A stretch of 64,000 nucleotides of DNA. It comes from Glycine soja. Lineage: Eukaryota > Streptophyta > Magnoliopsida > Fabales > Fabaceae. Positions 1 to 10,450 of the stretch are shown one piece after another. The notes beneath the pieces are model-generated. The model saw only the letters and a program-made list of their open reading frames with translations. It made no database searches and was not told the DNA's origin. The translations under genes were made by a program, and so were the position numbers. Location: assembly GCF_004193775.1 (NCBI RefSeq), contig NC_041011.1, positions 15,718,201 through 15,782,200 on the forward strand, in the 5' to 3' direction. The stretch's first letter is position 1, and each line of letters begins with the position of its first letter.

Positions 1-594
1 TGTTGATGTGTTGGAGCAAGAATGTAGACAAAGGAAATTGAATTTGTCTGATATCTTTGAACAAGTCACTGAAACAGGACATACATTGCTCATGTGGCAG
101 CAGTTAAGGGGAGAGAAAAGATTGTAGAGTTGATTTCTTGTCACTTTCATGAACTTCTTATTAGGGGAAATGTAAGAGGTCACACTCCACTTCATGTTGT
201 GTTGAGTTCCAAGAACACTACTATGGTCAACCTCATTCTTTCCCAATATGCATTAGTGAAGTCAACACATGATGATGTGATGAAAGATAAAAAGATAACA
301 ATAGAGAAGAATGAACTTGGGGACACTCCTTTGCATGAGGCTGTCCATAGTGGAGATCTTAATGTGGTTGAAGTCATTTTACAAAGAGATAAAGATATGG
401 TCCATGAATTGAACAAGTCTAGGTGTTCACCACTGTTTTTGGCAGCTGCTAGTGAGAAGGTGGAAATTCTGAATCTTCCGTTGCAAATTCCATTCCCTGC
501 AGATCAGAAGCTTCCTCGGTTCTTTGGAAACTCTCCACTCCATGCAGCCATACTGAAACGGAATCCTGGTACTCCTTCACTCCAAATTACTTGA
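1..594 (+). pseudogene. Ankyrin-repeat protein (ACD6/ITN1-like), 3' part of an exon, frameshifted
   Basis: From base 2 a frame reads VDVLEQECRQRKLNLSD and reaches the T-L-L of an ankyrin helix at about 86-91. It then continues in another frame as HVAAVKGREK and stays open to 594. One base is missing at about 89-91, inside the conserved TLLHVAA turn. Later ankyrin signatures are GHTPLHVVL, GDTPLHEAV, a degenerate SPLFLAAAS and NSPLHAAIL. A GT at 569-570 directly after the NP residues is a likely splice donor, so the last nine codons before the stop are probably intron. In this plant family the ankyrin repeats precede a PGG-type membrane domain, which is not present here. The start lies outside the window. 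I call it a pseudogene because of the frameshift; a sequencing error is the alternative. Confidence 0.7.
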
Positions 595-2683
595 TTTTTT
601 CCCTCACATTAATGATGTTTATGGTATATTTTAACTAAGCACTTAGTTCATAAACTTAGAATTGGATTTATAACCAAGAGAGAATCTAACTCAAACTCAG
701 TTAATTAAATAGGATGTGTGAGTTGTTATAAACTTCATGCTACATATTTATGTATATATATATATATAACTGGGTTTATAAGTTTAACTAGACCATAAAA
801 ATAATGAGTTTGGATCCTCTCCCATTGATGTATCCGCATCCTCTCTCCAACAGCAAGTATCAGTACATAACCATCGGATACATGCATCCAATGGTTTAAA
901 AAAAGTCATACAACTTTATTGTGGTTGTTATATTCATGAAGTAATCTTTCTATTCCTTACCTAGTTTTGACTGGGTTTTTGGTTTTCATATAAAATCACT
1001 AAATCAATTTCACCATATGACAATTGCAATTCTCACCAACAAAATCATCACCAAGCAAACCATACAAAGCATACATATGAATCACAGACCAAAAAGTGTA
1101 GCAAACAAACCTCAGTATCTGCAAGATTACGTCAAGGAAGTCCAGCCAAGACAATGATTACGTGGCAAGAGGATATTGGCTCTAGAAGATTATCCTATAT
1201 GCTATTTTGTAATTCTGTTACAATCAAATCCAAGGGCAATCAATTAAGTTATTGAAACTGAATTGAGCTCGATTGTAGAACTTACAAGCTCTTGGACAAT
1301 ATGATGAAGGAAGCTTTAGTTCAGTTCTGCAAATTCAGTTGCTGCAAAGAGATAATAAGTAAGCATTTTGACAAGAATTTATACCTACTTAGTAATATGA
1401 AGACTAGAAAAAAGAAAAATGAAAAGGGAATTCTAATGCAAACTATGAACAATGTATAGATGTCATGCCATGACTAGTAATTTATCGAATTACTAGTCAA
1501 AATTGAATTGAGAGAAGCTAGGCAACAAAATTCTATAAATCCAACTTCCTCCATTTCAAAACAGACAATGGCCAGCCATTCTACATCTCTTATTAATGGC
1601 ATTCCCATCAATGAGGCATCTAACCTTGGGTGGCAGCAGCCTCAAGTTATGGCAAAACCCATCAAGTGATAAAAGAAATAGCAAAATTGAATATTGAATA
1701 TTGAAATAAAAAATTCTTACCAATTCCAACTAAATGTGTAGTTGTAAATTATCATCTAAAGTTCAAGCATTTATGACATGTTTGATTCTCATTCTAGATG
1801 TAAATTGAGGAATTGAAAAATATGGAAAATTTAAACAAGAAATTTGAGGCAACAACAAAATCAAAATGGCATAATAATTGTCTCGTCATTGGTCAATATT
1901 AATTAGTTCCAAAACTTTTATTTGTCGTACGCCGTTTCTTACGCAGCTCCATAATGACCTGGATACAAGCAAAAAAAGACCACTAGTTACAAACAAGATA
2001 TATTAACAATTTATTACATGGTATCTCAAACTCATAAGTAAACTATAAGTTCAGGTTATAAAAAAGTAAATATACACTAATTAAGAATAAAAAAGTAGCT
2101 TATCATACATCAATGTCATCAGAAGCTCTAATTAGTAAAGTTTTTCTTTTCTTCCTTGTAGATGTTGAACTCTCTCCTGCTACTGTCTCTTTATTTTTTA
2201 CAAAAGTAGTCTTCTTAGAGCTATTAATGCAAAAGTTAAAGATATATAGTTGATTAGAAATTAAATATACACTAAAAAAGTATAAAAATGACTAAATTTA
2301 TTAGTAGTACTCTAGTAAATAAATAGGAGGATTATTAAAAAAAAATTATACCTTGTTTTTAATGCTTCTTGAACCTTGTTTATGTCTCTTTGTTTTGCCT
2401 TGTTTTTTAAAACCTCCTCTTTCTCCAAATCTTCAAATTCAACACATCCAAATCATCTTCACTGAGCAAATTAACATATTCTAAAAGTGAAATACATTCA
2501 ATATTATAAAAAATTTATAAGATAGTAATCAATTATGGTCCCATATTCGTTGAATTTGTAAGGATTATAATTTATCGAGAATAAAGAGCAATATTTAGCA
2601 AGACCAATATAAAAGGAATGTGGATGTTATCTTAATTAACAATTTGGGAAATAACATGTATAAAGGAAGGTATACATTTGTTC
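595..2683. other. AT-rich intergenic stretch with weak gene relics
   Basis: No convincing complete gene is visible. Two weak items stand out. One is the 34-codon ORF at 1568-1669, listed separately. The other is a minus-strand, Lys-rich reading at 2103-2213 (contains KKTTFVKNKE and ends in DDIDV before a stop) that could be the last exon of an unidentified gene. A short (TA)n tract lies at about 752-767. The rest is AT-rich DNA without recognisable coding or RNA features. Confidence 0.5.
1568..1669 (+). pseudogene. Possible first-exon relic, unknown gene
   Basis: A 33-residue ORF starts MASHSTSLINGIPINEASN and ends in a TGA. It is preceded by a TATA-like CTATAAAT (about 1532-1540) and a pyrimidine/A-rich leader, as in a plant promoter plus first exon. 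No domain is recognisable and nothing downstream continues the frame. It could be the 5' end of a gene whose body was lost, or chance. Low certainty. Confidence 0.2.
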
Positions 2684-3060
2684 TGTAATCAACGCTCACT
2701 CAAACAAAATTACTCACACCTACATAAGATCGTGAGAACACAACAAAGATTACATCGTAAGAAAAATAATAACAAACACAATAATTTAACGTGGTTCAAC
2801 ACCTCTTACCTACGTCCATGGAATTGTCTCCACAATATTTCCCTATCACAAAATTGATTAGAAGATTGTAATCCACTCCAAATAGTGTATCACTTTACAA
2901 TCCTAAGTACCCCACTCAACGGTTCCAAGAAATGATAACACTCTCACACAAAGATAATTTTATCTCAACAAAGTGACTTTGTTTCACAATCTCTCTTTTC
3001 ACACACTATCTTCATGTGTGTCTTCTCCATTAATTCTCTTCTCTATTTATAGTGAAGATT
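2684..3060 (-). mobile_element. LTR fragment (left part) of an older copia-type element, interrupted by the 3061-7820 insertion
   Basis: This stretch begins TGTAATCAACG and breaks at AGATT, where the 4.76 kb copia element entered. It resumes after the AGATT duplicate at 7826. It carries the AACGTGGTTC...CTACGTCCA block common in legume copia LTRs and a TATA-like CTATTTATAG near 3043. Joined over the insertion the LTR is about 570 bp with TGTA...TACA ends. Its orientation is taken from the purine tract found next to the other end at 8018. Confidence 0.55.
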
Positions 3061-3382
3061 TGTTGGAACACACACTGTTCCTCACTCAATTGCAAGAGAT
3101 GCAATTCACTCTCTCACACATTCACTCGTGTATCACTCACTGTTTTCAAGCAAAGAATAGCACACCTACACACTAGGAATAACACTAAAGACTGAGAAAA
3201 TGATAGAATGAATAATCCTCATTATTAAGATGCATGTATGTCCTTTTATACAAGCAAAACAGAGTAACAACCCTTCACACTTAGGCTAGGCACTTATAAC
3301 AGAATTTTAAAATTCTGTTACTCTCTTATATCCAATGTACAATTAAATCTACACCACTCAAAAACAGAATTAAGCTTTCACA
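3061..3382 (-). repeat. 3' LTR of the 3061-7820 copia element
   Basis: 322 bp, TGTTGGAACA...TTTCACA, nearly identical to 7499-7820. Differences are seen near the AGAATAGCAC/AGAATTGCAC site, the CTTATAACAG/CTTATAATAG site and the last 25 bases. Confidence 0.93.
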
Positions 3383-3389
3383 CCCTCCC

Positions 3390-5150
3390 TTAATTCTGAT
3401 CTCCTAAGTTCATCAAGCCAATTCTATCCCTTAACATTTTAAACTTCTCCCCTTTGAGGGGTTTGGTTAAAATATTAGCAAGTTGATCAAATGTGCAGCA
3501 GTACTCCACTTTTAGTTTCTCTTTGTTCACTTGATCCCTAAGATAGTGAAACCTTGTTTCTATGTGTTTGCTTCTACCATGAGAGGTTGGATTCTTTGAC
3601 AAGCTTATAGCTGACTTATTATCCGCAAAAAGCTTCACTCCATCACTCTCCTTGATTTTCAATTCCTGTAATAATGTGTCCAACCAGATAGCATGACAAG
3701 CACTCATTACAGCTACAACATACTCAGCTTCACATGTTGATAAAGCCACTATGGATTGCTTCTTAGAACACCACGATATTGGTGCTACCCCATACATGAA
3801 TATGTAACCTGTAGTGCTCTTTCTGTCATCTCTGTCTCCCCAATCCGCATTAGTATATCCCACTAATTCCTCTGAGTTGCTATTGTCTTTATTTGGAAAT
3901 AGAATTCTAGTATTGATGGTCCCTTTTATGAACCTTAGAATCCTCTTAGCAGCTAGGAGATGAGGAATTGGTCTTTTAGTATATCTACTTACTAGTCCAA
4001 CAACAAATTCCAAATATGCTCTTGAATGACACAAGTACCTGAGAGAACCAACAATATGTTTGAACTCAGTTTCAACGACTTTGTCTTCCTTGCCCTCCCT
4101 TTCAAGTACAAGACCTGCCTCAATTGGTGTTGCTGCTGAATTACATTCAACCATGTTGAATCTCTTCAATATTTCTATTGCATACTTGCTCTGGTGCATC
4201 AAAATACCTCTCTCGGTCTTCTTGAATTCAAGTCCAAGGAAATAGGATAGAACCCCCATATCAGTCATTTCAAACTCACTCATCAATTCCCTTTTCAGTT
4301 TTGCTATTTCACTTTCATTACCACCAGTGATCAACAAATCATCCACATAGAGGCATACAATAATGATATTACCTACTGATTTGGATCTTACATAGACTCC
4401 AAACTCACAGCTACACTTATCAAAGTCGATTTTCATCATAAAACTGTCAATTTTCTTGTTCCAAGCTCTTGGGGCTTGCTTAAGTCCATAAAGAGCTTTT
4501 CTTAACCTGGGAACCTTTGACTCTTGGCCAGCTATAGAGAATCCAGGTGGCTGAGTCACATAGACCTCCTCATCAAGAGGACCATTTAAGAAAGCACACT
4601 TCACATCTAGTTGGTGCATTGTCCAATTCTTTAGGCTAGCAATTGCCACTACTGTTCTAATAGTCTCAATTCTAGCAACTGGTGCAAACACCTCTCTATA
4701 GTCAATCCCAGCTTTCTGTAAAAATCCTCTAGCCAGAAGTCTAGCTTTATACTTGACCACCTTCCCTTCTGGATTTGTCTTAATCTTATAGATCCACTTT
4801 ACATTAATGGGCTTCTTCGATTTTGGTTGAGATACCAGCTCCCACACTTGATTTTTCTCAATAGATTTAAGCTCTTCTGTCATAGCTCCAACCCACCTCT
4901 GTTCAGTCATAGCATCTTCAAAGTTTATTGGTTCTGCTTCAGAAAATAGAGCAAAATGTACAAGATTCCCATCTGCACTTACATCAACATCAGACAACAT
5001 CTCAAAACCTTGAAATCTAGCTGGTTTGGGTGCATTTCTCTGGGGTCTCACTTCTCTTTGGGTGGTTTTGACATTCCCTTCACTTGTTTCTTCCTCTTCT
5101 GACCTTATTATTATTGAAGGTCCCTTCATTTCAGTATTCAGCTCCCAGTC
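3390..5150 (-). pseudogene. gag-pol: Copia reverse transcriptase and RNase H (third segment)
   Basis: This continues the pol frame after the TGA at 5151. RT_Ugly/RVT_2 hallmarks are W-K-I-Y-K-I-K-T, DVKCAFLNGPLDEEVY, the catalytic YVDDLL, and [13 protein letters not shown]. The RNase H part follows with ADWGDRDDRKSTTGY, SWCSKKQ, CEAEYV and DNKSAI. It ends RIGLMNLGDQN just before the polypurine tract and 3' LTR. The catalytic RT Asp pair is intact. The remaining 579-residue open stretch starts internally at 5129 and is not a separate gene. Confidence 0.88.
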
Positions 5151-5600
5151 TCAGCTTCTAGATTCATCAAATACCACATCCCTACTGATTATTATCTCCT
5201 TACTCTTCGGATCAAATAGCTTATAGCCTCCAGTTGAGTGATATCCGAGTAAGATCATTTGTTCACCTTTATCATCTAGCTTCCTTCTTAACTGATCTGG
5301 GATATGCTTATAACAAAGTGATCCAAAGATTCTGAAATGACTCACATTTTGTTTTGCACCACTCCAAGCTTCTTCAGGTGTTATTCCTTCCAATCTCTTT
5401 GAAGGGCTCCTATTCAAGATGAAGACAGCTGCAGACATTGCCTCTCCCCACAAGTACTTGGGTAGACTATTGCCTTTCAACATGCTCCTTACCATATTCA
5501 TTATGGTTCTGTTTTTTCTTTTTGCAGCTCCATTATGTTGAGGTGTGTAGGGAGGAGTCACTTCAAGAATTATGCCTTCTTGATCACAAAATTCTTGAAA
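5151..5600 (-). pseudogene. gag-pol: Copia integrase C-terminal part (second segment)
   Basis: Same frame as the upstream Gag-protease segment, separated from it by one stop codon. It contains the third integrase motif region, PQHNGAAKRKN, in which the position normally held by the catalytic Glu of the D,D-35-E triad is Lys (codon 5521-5523). It goes on through the WGEAMSAAVFILNRSPSK and GAKQNVSHFRIFGS motifs typical of plant copia integrases and ends at a TGA at 5151-5153. The frame reopens at 5150 as the RT part. With the active-site Glu replaced, this copy's own integrase should be inactive. Confidence 0.85.
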
Positions 5601-7400
5601 TTATGTAGAAACATATTCACCACCACCATCTGTTCTCAATATCTTGATCAATGAGCCACTTTGCTTTTCTGCCATATTTTTGAACTTCTCAAAGACTTCA
5701 AAGACATCACTCTTCCTTCTTATTAGGTAAACCCATACTTTCCTAGTCAATTCATCAATAAAGGATATGAAGTATCTGTTTCCACCCAGAGATTCAATTT
5801 GCATAGGGCCACACACATCAGAGTAAATCACCTCAAGTTTCTCCTTTGCCCTGATTGGTACATTTTGTTTTAAAGTACTTCTTGATTGCTTACACTGTAA
5901 ACAACCATTACATACTTCACTAGGAGGCTTGATCTGAGGCAAACCCAGCACCATTTCTCTTGAGTTTAGCTTAATCAGATCTATAAAATTTAAATGGCCA
6001 AATCTGTAATGCCATAACCACTCTTCACTGTTTACTGTAGTGGTAAAACACTTCTGTTCTATCACATCAATCTCAATTTTAAATGTTCTATTTTTTGAAA
6101 GAGGGGACTTCAAAATGAGCTTGTGATTCCTGTCAAACACTCTCAACATCTTGTTTTCAAGCTTAGTCATAAATCCCTTTTCTAATAATTGACCTAAGCT
6201 TAGGAGATTACTTTTCATACCTGGTACAAAGAGTACATCAGTGATGCAAGACTGACCTCCATCCTTTGTTTTGATAAGGATCTTCCTAATTCCTTCAGCA
6301 CTCAAGGTTCTATCATCAGCAAATTTGACTTGGCTCTTCACAGATTGATCAAGATTGAGAAACCACTCTCTTCTTCCTTTCATATGAGTTGAGCAACCTG
6401 TGTCTAGGTACCAACAATTATCACTTGCCCCTTCAATTTGAGTAGTTACCATTAGCAGTACCTGTTCAGTGTCATCATCTTCTTCCTGAGCCAATTTTGC
6501 ATCATCACCTTTAGGTTCTCTTTTGTTATTGGGTTTGTTGTAACACTCATCAGCAAAGTGCCCAAACTTTTGACAGTTAAAGCATTGAATACTTCTTTTG
6601 TCGAACTTCTTTCTATTTGAAGAGTTTTGGGAATTGGATCCCCCTCCTTTCTTGTGGTCCTTATCACTGTTCTGATTTCCCCTCCATTTATTGCTCTTCC
6701 CTTTAGTTTTCTCTTTCTTCCATCTATCACCATGCTTCTTTGGATTAGACCGTGCTTGCAAGGCTTGTTCACTTTTCTTCTCATTGATCCTTTCATTCAT
6801 TCTCTGCTCATGAGATTCCAAAGATCCTTGCGATTCCTCTAGGCTAAGCTCTTCAAGATTTTTGGATTCCTCGATGGCTACCACAATATGGTCAAACTTG
6901 GGTGGCATGGTTCTAAGCACCTTCTCTACAACTGATTGCACAATTATCTTTTCTCCATAGCCCTTCATTGAATTCACCACTATCTGCACTTTTGTGATGT
7001 ACTCAGCAACTGATTCATTCTTTTCCATTTGTAGTAGTTCATATTGTCTCCTCAGAGTTTGCAGCTTGATCTTCTTGGTTTTTGTGGCTCCATCATGAGA
7101 TTTCTGCAGAATGTCCCATGCTTCTTTGGAGGTTTGAGCCATTGCTATCTTTTCAAAATTAGCAGCATCTACACTTAGGTGCAAAATGAAAAGTGCCTTG
7201 GAATCTTTCTTTTCCTTTTCTCTGTCAAAAACCTTTTGTTCATTTGTTGCTCTCTCTCCCACAGGTATATAACCTTCTTCTACGAACTCCCAAACCCCTT
7301 GGAATCGCATCACCACCCTAATCTGAATCTTCCAATTTTCATAGTTCTTTCCTGTGAGAATTGGTAGATTTGAAGGAATAGAGCCAGATATTGCAGCCAT
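5601..7400 (-). pseudogene. gag-pol: Copia Gag, protease and integrase N-terminal part (first segment of broken polyprotein)
   Basis: The ATG at 7400 opens MAAISGSIPSNLP, followed by an LTGKNYENWK Gag N-terminus of the UBN2 type. The order is Gag (about residues 1-270), zinc knuckle C-F-N-C-X4-H-X4-C (about 275-288), retropepsin with DTGCS active site (about 335), GAG-pre-integrase with H-X3-H and C-X2-C (WHYRFGHLN, CNGCLQC), and the integrase core with its first two Asp residues (IYSDVCGP, LRTDGGGEY). The frame stops at 5601-5603 and resumes without a shift at 5600. The protein would package RNA, cleave the polyprotein and integrate cDNA. The start was chosen as the first ATG after the primer-binding site. 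Confidence 0.85.
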
Positions 7401-7483
7401 CAAAGAACTCCTTCAAGAACACCTCCAAGAACCTTTTTTTCTTTTTCTTGTTAGCGATTCTTGCCCCTTCTATCGAAACCAAT

Positions 7484-7496
7484 GCTCTAGATACCA
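7484..7496 (-). other. Primer-binding site (initiator-Met tRNA type) of the copia element
   Basis: On the minus strand, two bases inside the 5' LTR, the sequence reads TGGTATCTAGAGC. This is the usual TGGTATCAGAGC Met-initiator complement with one extra base. Confidence 0.7.
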
Positions 7497-7498
7497 AT

Positions 7499-7820
7499 TG
7501 TTGGAACACACACTGTTCCTCACTCAATTGCAAGAGATGCAATTCACTCTCTCACACATTCACTCGTGTATCACTCACTGTTTTCAAGCAAAGAATTGCA
7601 CACCTACACACTAGGAATAACACTAAAGACTGAGAAAATGATAGAATGAATAATCCTCATTATTAAGATGCATGTATGTCCTTTTATACAAGCAAAACAG
7701 AGTAACAACCCTTCACACTTAGGCTAGGCACTTATAATAGAATTTTAAAATTCTGTTACTCTCTTATATCCAATGTACAATTAAATCTACACCACTCAAA
7801 AATAGAATTAAACTCTCACA
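7499..7820 (-). repeat. 5' LTR of the 3061-7820 copia element
   Basis: 322 bp direct repeat of 3061-3382 with TG...CA ends, followed by the AGATT target duplicate. It lies upstream of the gag start at 7400 on the minus strand and would supply the promoter. Confidence 0.93.
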
Positions 7821-8018
7821 AGATTGACACCAACAATAATAAATAAGTTCTCTTGGAAGTTGAAACAAAAACAACTTCCAATGCATCCATTCAAATACGT
7901 TTCATCTAGTAAAATGCAATCTTTCACTTTGTATTTAAATCACCTAAACCTTAGTGATAAAAATTAAATTTCCACTATGCATTAAATCTACCTTATCTTT
8001 TTGGCTTGAAACACTACA
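7821..8018 (-). mobile_element. Older copia LTR, right part, with adjoining polypurine-like tract
   Basis: Continuation of the 2684-3060 LTR after the AGATT duplicate. It ends ...GAAACACTACA at 8018. Directly to its right lies ATTCCCCCCC, whose complement GGGGGGGAAT is a good polypurine tract for a minus-strand element. So this is the 3' LTR of an otherwise mostly deleted element. Confidence 0.55.
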
Positions 8019-8055
8019 ATTCCCCCCCTCAAGCCAAAAGATAAATATCATTCGA

Positions 8056-8256
8056 TCAATTTGAAAGTGAACAAACTTCTCCTCCAACGGAAGTATCTCC
8101 CAACATTTCTACACTATTAGAAAACTTCATTTTCTTCTTCACTTTGCTATCATGGTTTCTCTTCAAGGCTTGTCCATCCAAATAGAAAAGGTTACCTTTA
8201 TTTTTCTGTCCTTGCAACACCAAGTATCTCCCCTTGTACACCTCATCCAAATTCAA
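8056..8256 (-). pseudogene. Retrotransposon GAG-pre-integrase-like remnant
   Basis: A 66-residue reading contains YKGRYLVLQGQKNKGNLFYLDG. This resembles the KG-hydrophobic-GXKXXNLYXLXG pattern upstream of copia integrases. It sits only about 40 bp from the polypurine-like tract, so the pol region between must have been deleted, or this is a rearranged junction. A chance match is possible. Confidence 0.3.
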
Positions 8257-8259
8257 AGT

Positions 8260-8960
8260 TTATCTTCCCACATAATAGAGTAATTCTACACCATAGTTAG
8301 CCAAATGATCAGCGCATACATTACTATCTCAGAAAATATGGGAGACACGAAACTCCATTTGGGCCACAGTAGAATAGAGTATTCATCTAGACATTTCTTA
8401 AATCCTAAGGAGCCACACTGATAACATTAACAGCCTTGAGGACTAAAAGAGAATCCACCTCCAGCTAAAGCTTGCCTCAACCTTTGGAATGAGCTATAGA
8501 AATAGACAAAACAACTCCCTCTAGTTCAACTGAAAAGAAAAAAAGATACCCACATATAAAACATATCCTCCTAAGAAAGCACTAGAGTAATCACGAAATA
8601 ACCTACCATAGTGAAGGGAACCACAAAATGATTTTACCAGCCTTGGGTGCATGAATATTGATGTTAAAAGATTTGATGACCTAAAACTCACTCAAAGAGG
8701 ATCTCATACCGCTTGAAGTAAGATAACCGGCCCACAAGCTGCTATGAGACAAACAGATTATGAAAGCAGGTCTAAATGTGGCAATTTAAGATCGCCCAAA
8801 CCACAAAGATAAAACTAGCAAGAACAACATCTTTAGCTTGCGGGTGAACAACTAATTTGCCAACATCGAGGATAAGATCCATAGGAGAAGCAAGATTAAA
8901 ACCATGACCAGTTAAGTTATAGATGATAACCAAGACCAAATCTAATCTCCAACCCAACTT
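8260..8960 (-). mobile_element. Degenerate non-LTR (LINE) zf-RVT / RNase H tail
   Basis: Read on the minus strand and allowing frameshifts, the stretch gives AKDVVLASFIFVVWAI (8772-8957), then an INIHAPKAGKI linker, VELEGVVLSISIAHSKG, LEVDSLLVLKAVN and finally DSNVCADHLANYGVELL at about 8270-8330. These correspond in order to the linker and RNase H domain at the C-terminus of plant LINE polyproteins. Many stops and shifts make it a dead relic. The assignment rests on remembered family motifs, not a search. Confidence 0.6.
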
Positions 8961-9122
8961 CTTCTAAAAGAGAGCATACTTTGGATTAAGATTTGGATAA
9001 CATGTAGGGATTCCCTAGTTCTATTATAGTGAATTCAGCTAGATTTCTATGGAACCCACAATACCTTTCAGAGGTATCATTAGGGGCCATTGTTTTTCCA
9101 TCAAAATTAATTAATTACCTAC

Positions 9123-9309
9123 CAAAGATTGTAGGACCATGTGATTTGTCAGGCAACTGATCTTCTGGCAACTCGATACTATGTTCAGTAGGAAAATTGT
9201 TTTATCTATATGAATCAATATCCATGTTAGTGTTTGAGCATTCACCTAGGTTAAGGATTCTCTTGTGAATTGCATCACTTGCTCCAATGACAGTAGAATT
9301 CAAATCAAC
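9123..9309 (-). pseudogene. Exon-like relic, unknown gene
   Basis: The minus strand reads VDLNSTVIGASDAIHKRILN, then GECSNTNMDIDS, an in-frame stop, then NFPTEHSIELPEDQLPDKSHG and PTIFG followed by a GTAGGT splice donor. The composition looks like real coding sequence (Ser/Glu/Asp-rich linker) but I do not recognise the family. It lies between LINE debris and a gypsy LTR. Confidence 0.3.
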
Positions 9310-9461
9310 AAATATTTTTTTATTTGAATTCTACTATCAAAACATTTGTACATGAACTTTTCATGCTACCATGTTTCATATTTTCACAAAGAAATGAGTA
9401 AGCAAAACATTTCCTACCTTTGTTTTTCCCTTTAGCCTAACTAGTATCCCATTGTGCATAG

Positions 9462-10436
9462 TGATGCAATCCTACCCCGCAAGGGCATTAGATAGAAGAC
9501 TCCAAGAAGATTGGACCGGAGATGCAAGAGAAGGCCCTAGGGTTCTCATGAGCCTTAGGGTAGATTTCTGGCCCATGGGCAAAATATGAGTCCGCTTATC
9601 TTTGTACATATTAGGTTGAGGTTTCATTAATTTTTGGCCTTGTATTTAGGGCTCCATAATATAGGTAAGGTACTCTAAAAATATAGGATTTTTAAGCCCT
9701 TGTATTTTAGGGCACCTAGACTAGTTTTTGTATTAGGGGTAGTTTTGTAATTTCATATTCATTAAGTGAATATTTGATGTGTGTGGTTGGAAATAAATTT
9801 AATTGAATTGGGAGAAGCCCAATCCAATTAAATTTTAGAGGGGGAGGGGAGCATTTGCTTGCTACACCCCATTGCCACATCATATAGTCACACTTTGTGC
9901 ATGTCCTTCATGCTTTACATGCCTCATGACACCTAAGCACACTTAGTGGAGAATCTTGGACTTGATATTGGATTAGTGGGCTGAACCATAGCTAAAATTC
10001 ACTAATCATAATTAGTGAAATTTTGGCTCCAAAATTTGGCTCCACAAATTCAATTTCAAATTCAAGTGAAATTTGAATAGAAATTCAAATTTCCCTCCAA
10101 TTTTGTGTGACACTTAGGCTATAAATAGAGGCCATGTGTGTGCATTTTTTTTAACTTTGATCATTTGAAAATTAAACTTCAGATTTTAGATCTCTTTTAG
10201 AGCACAAAATTTTGTGCTCTTCTCTTCCTCTCCCTTCATTCATCTCCTTCTTCCTCCAAGCTCTTATCCATGGCCTCCTATGGTGGTGAGCATCTTCTAG
10301 ACTCATCTTCTCCTTGAAGTGGCGTCTCCTATCTCTCTTCCTTTGTCCATTCTGCTGCCATTCATCTTCCAAGAAGCAAAGGAATCCATTAATGAAGAAG
10401 ATCCTAGGCCTACAAGCTCCAATGGAGCTTACATCA
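9462..10436 (+). mobile_element. 5' LTR of a Ty3/gypsy element whose body is missing
   Basis: It runs from TGATGCAATCC to ...GCTTACATCA, 975 bp. A TATA box CTATAAATAG lies at 10119-10128 and a primer-binding site follows at 10439. Its first ~150 bp match in reverse complement the LTR ends of the defective gypsy at 36590-36726 and 40860-40994 (CCTAGGGTTCTCATGA and CCCATGGG blocks), so the two are related families. No gag, pol or second LTR is found downstream. Confidence 0.7.
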
Positions 10437-10438
10437 TG

Positions 10439-10450
10439 TGGTATCAAAGC
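10439..10450 (+). other. Primer-binding site next to the 9462-10436 LTR
   Basis: TGGTATCAAAGC two bases after the LTR end; complementary to the 3' end of an initiator-Met type tRNA, with one difference from TGGTATCAGAGC. It fixes the LTR as a 5' LTR on the plus strand. Confidence 0.7.

Larger units (their letters stand above)
3061..7820 (-). mobile_element. Ty1/copia LTR retrotransposon, nearly complete, nested
   Basis: The element is 4760 bp with two 322 bp LTRs (3061-3382 and 7499-7820), TG...CA ends and a perfect 5 bp target duplication AGATT at 3056-3060 and 7821-7825. On the minus strand the order is LTR, primer-binding site, Gag, protease, integrase, RT, RNase H, polypurine tract (AAGGGAGGG next to 3382), LTR: the Ty1/copia order. 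The single pol frame is broken by two in-frame stop codons at about 5601 and 5151, and the integrase active site carries a Lys in place of the catalytic Glu. The LTRs differ at only about five positions by eye, so the insertion is young. It sits inside an older LTR (2684-8018). Confidence 0.93.

Noticed and set aside
2973..3176. 67-codon plus-strand frame, repeated as 86 codons at 7354-7614
   Set aside because: Lies across LTR sequence of the copia element; the shared end is simply the LTR repeat.
10172..10447. 91-codon minus-strand frame
   Set aside because: Antisense to the U5 end and primer-binding site of the gypsy LTR.
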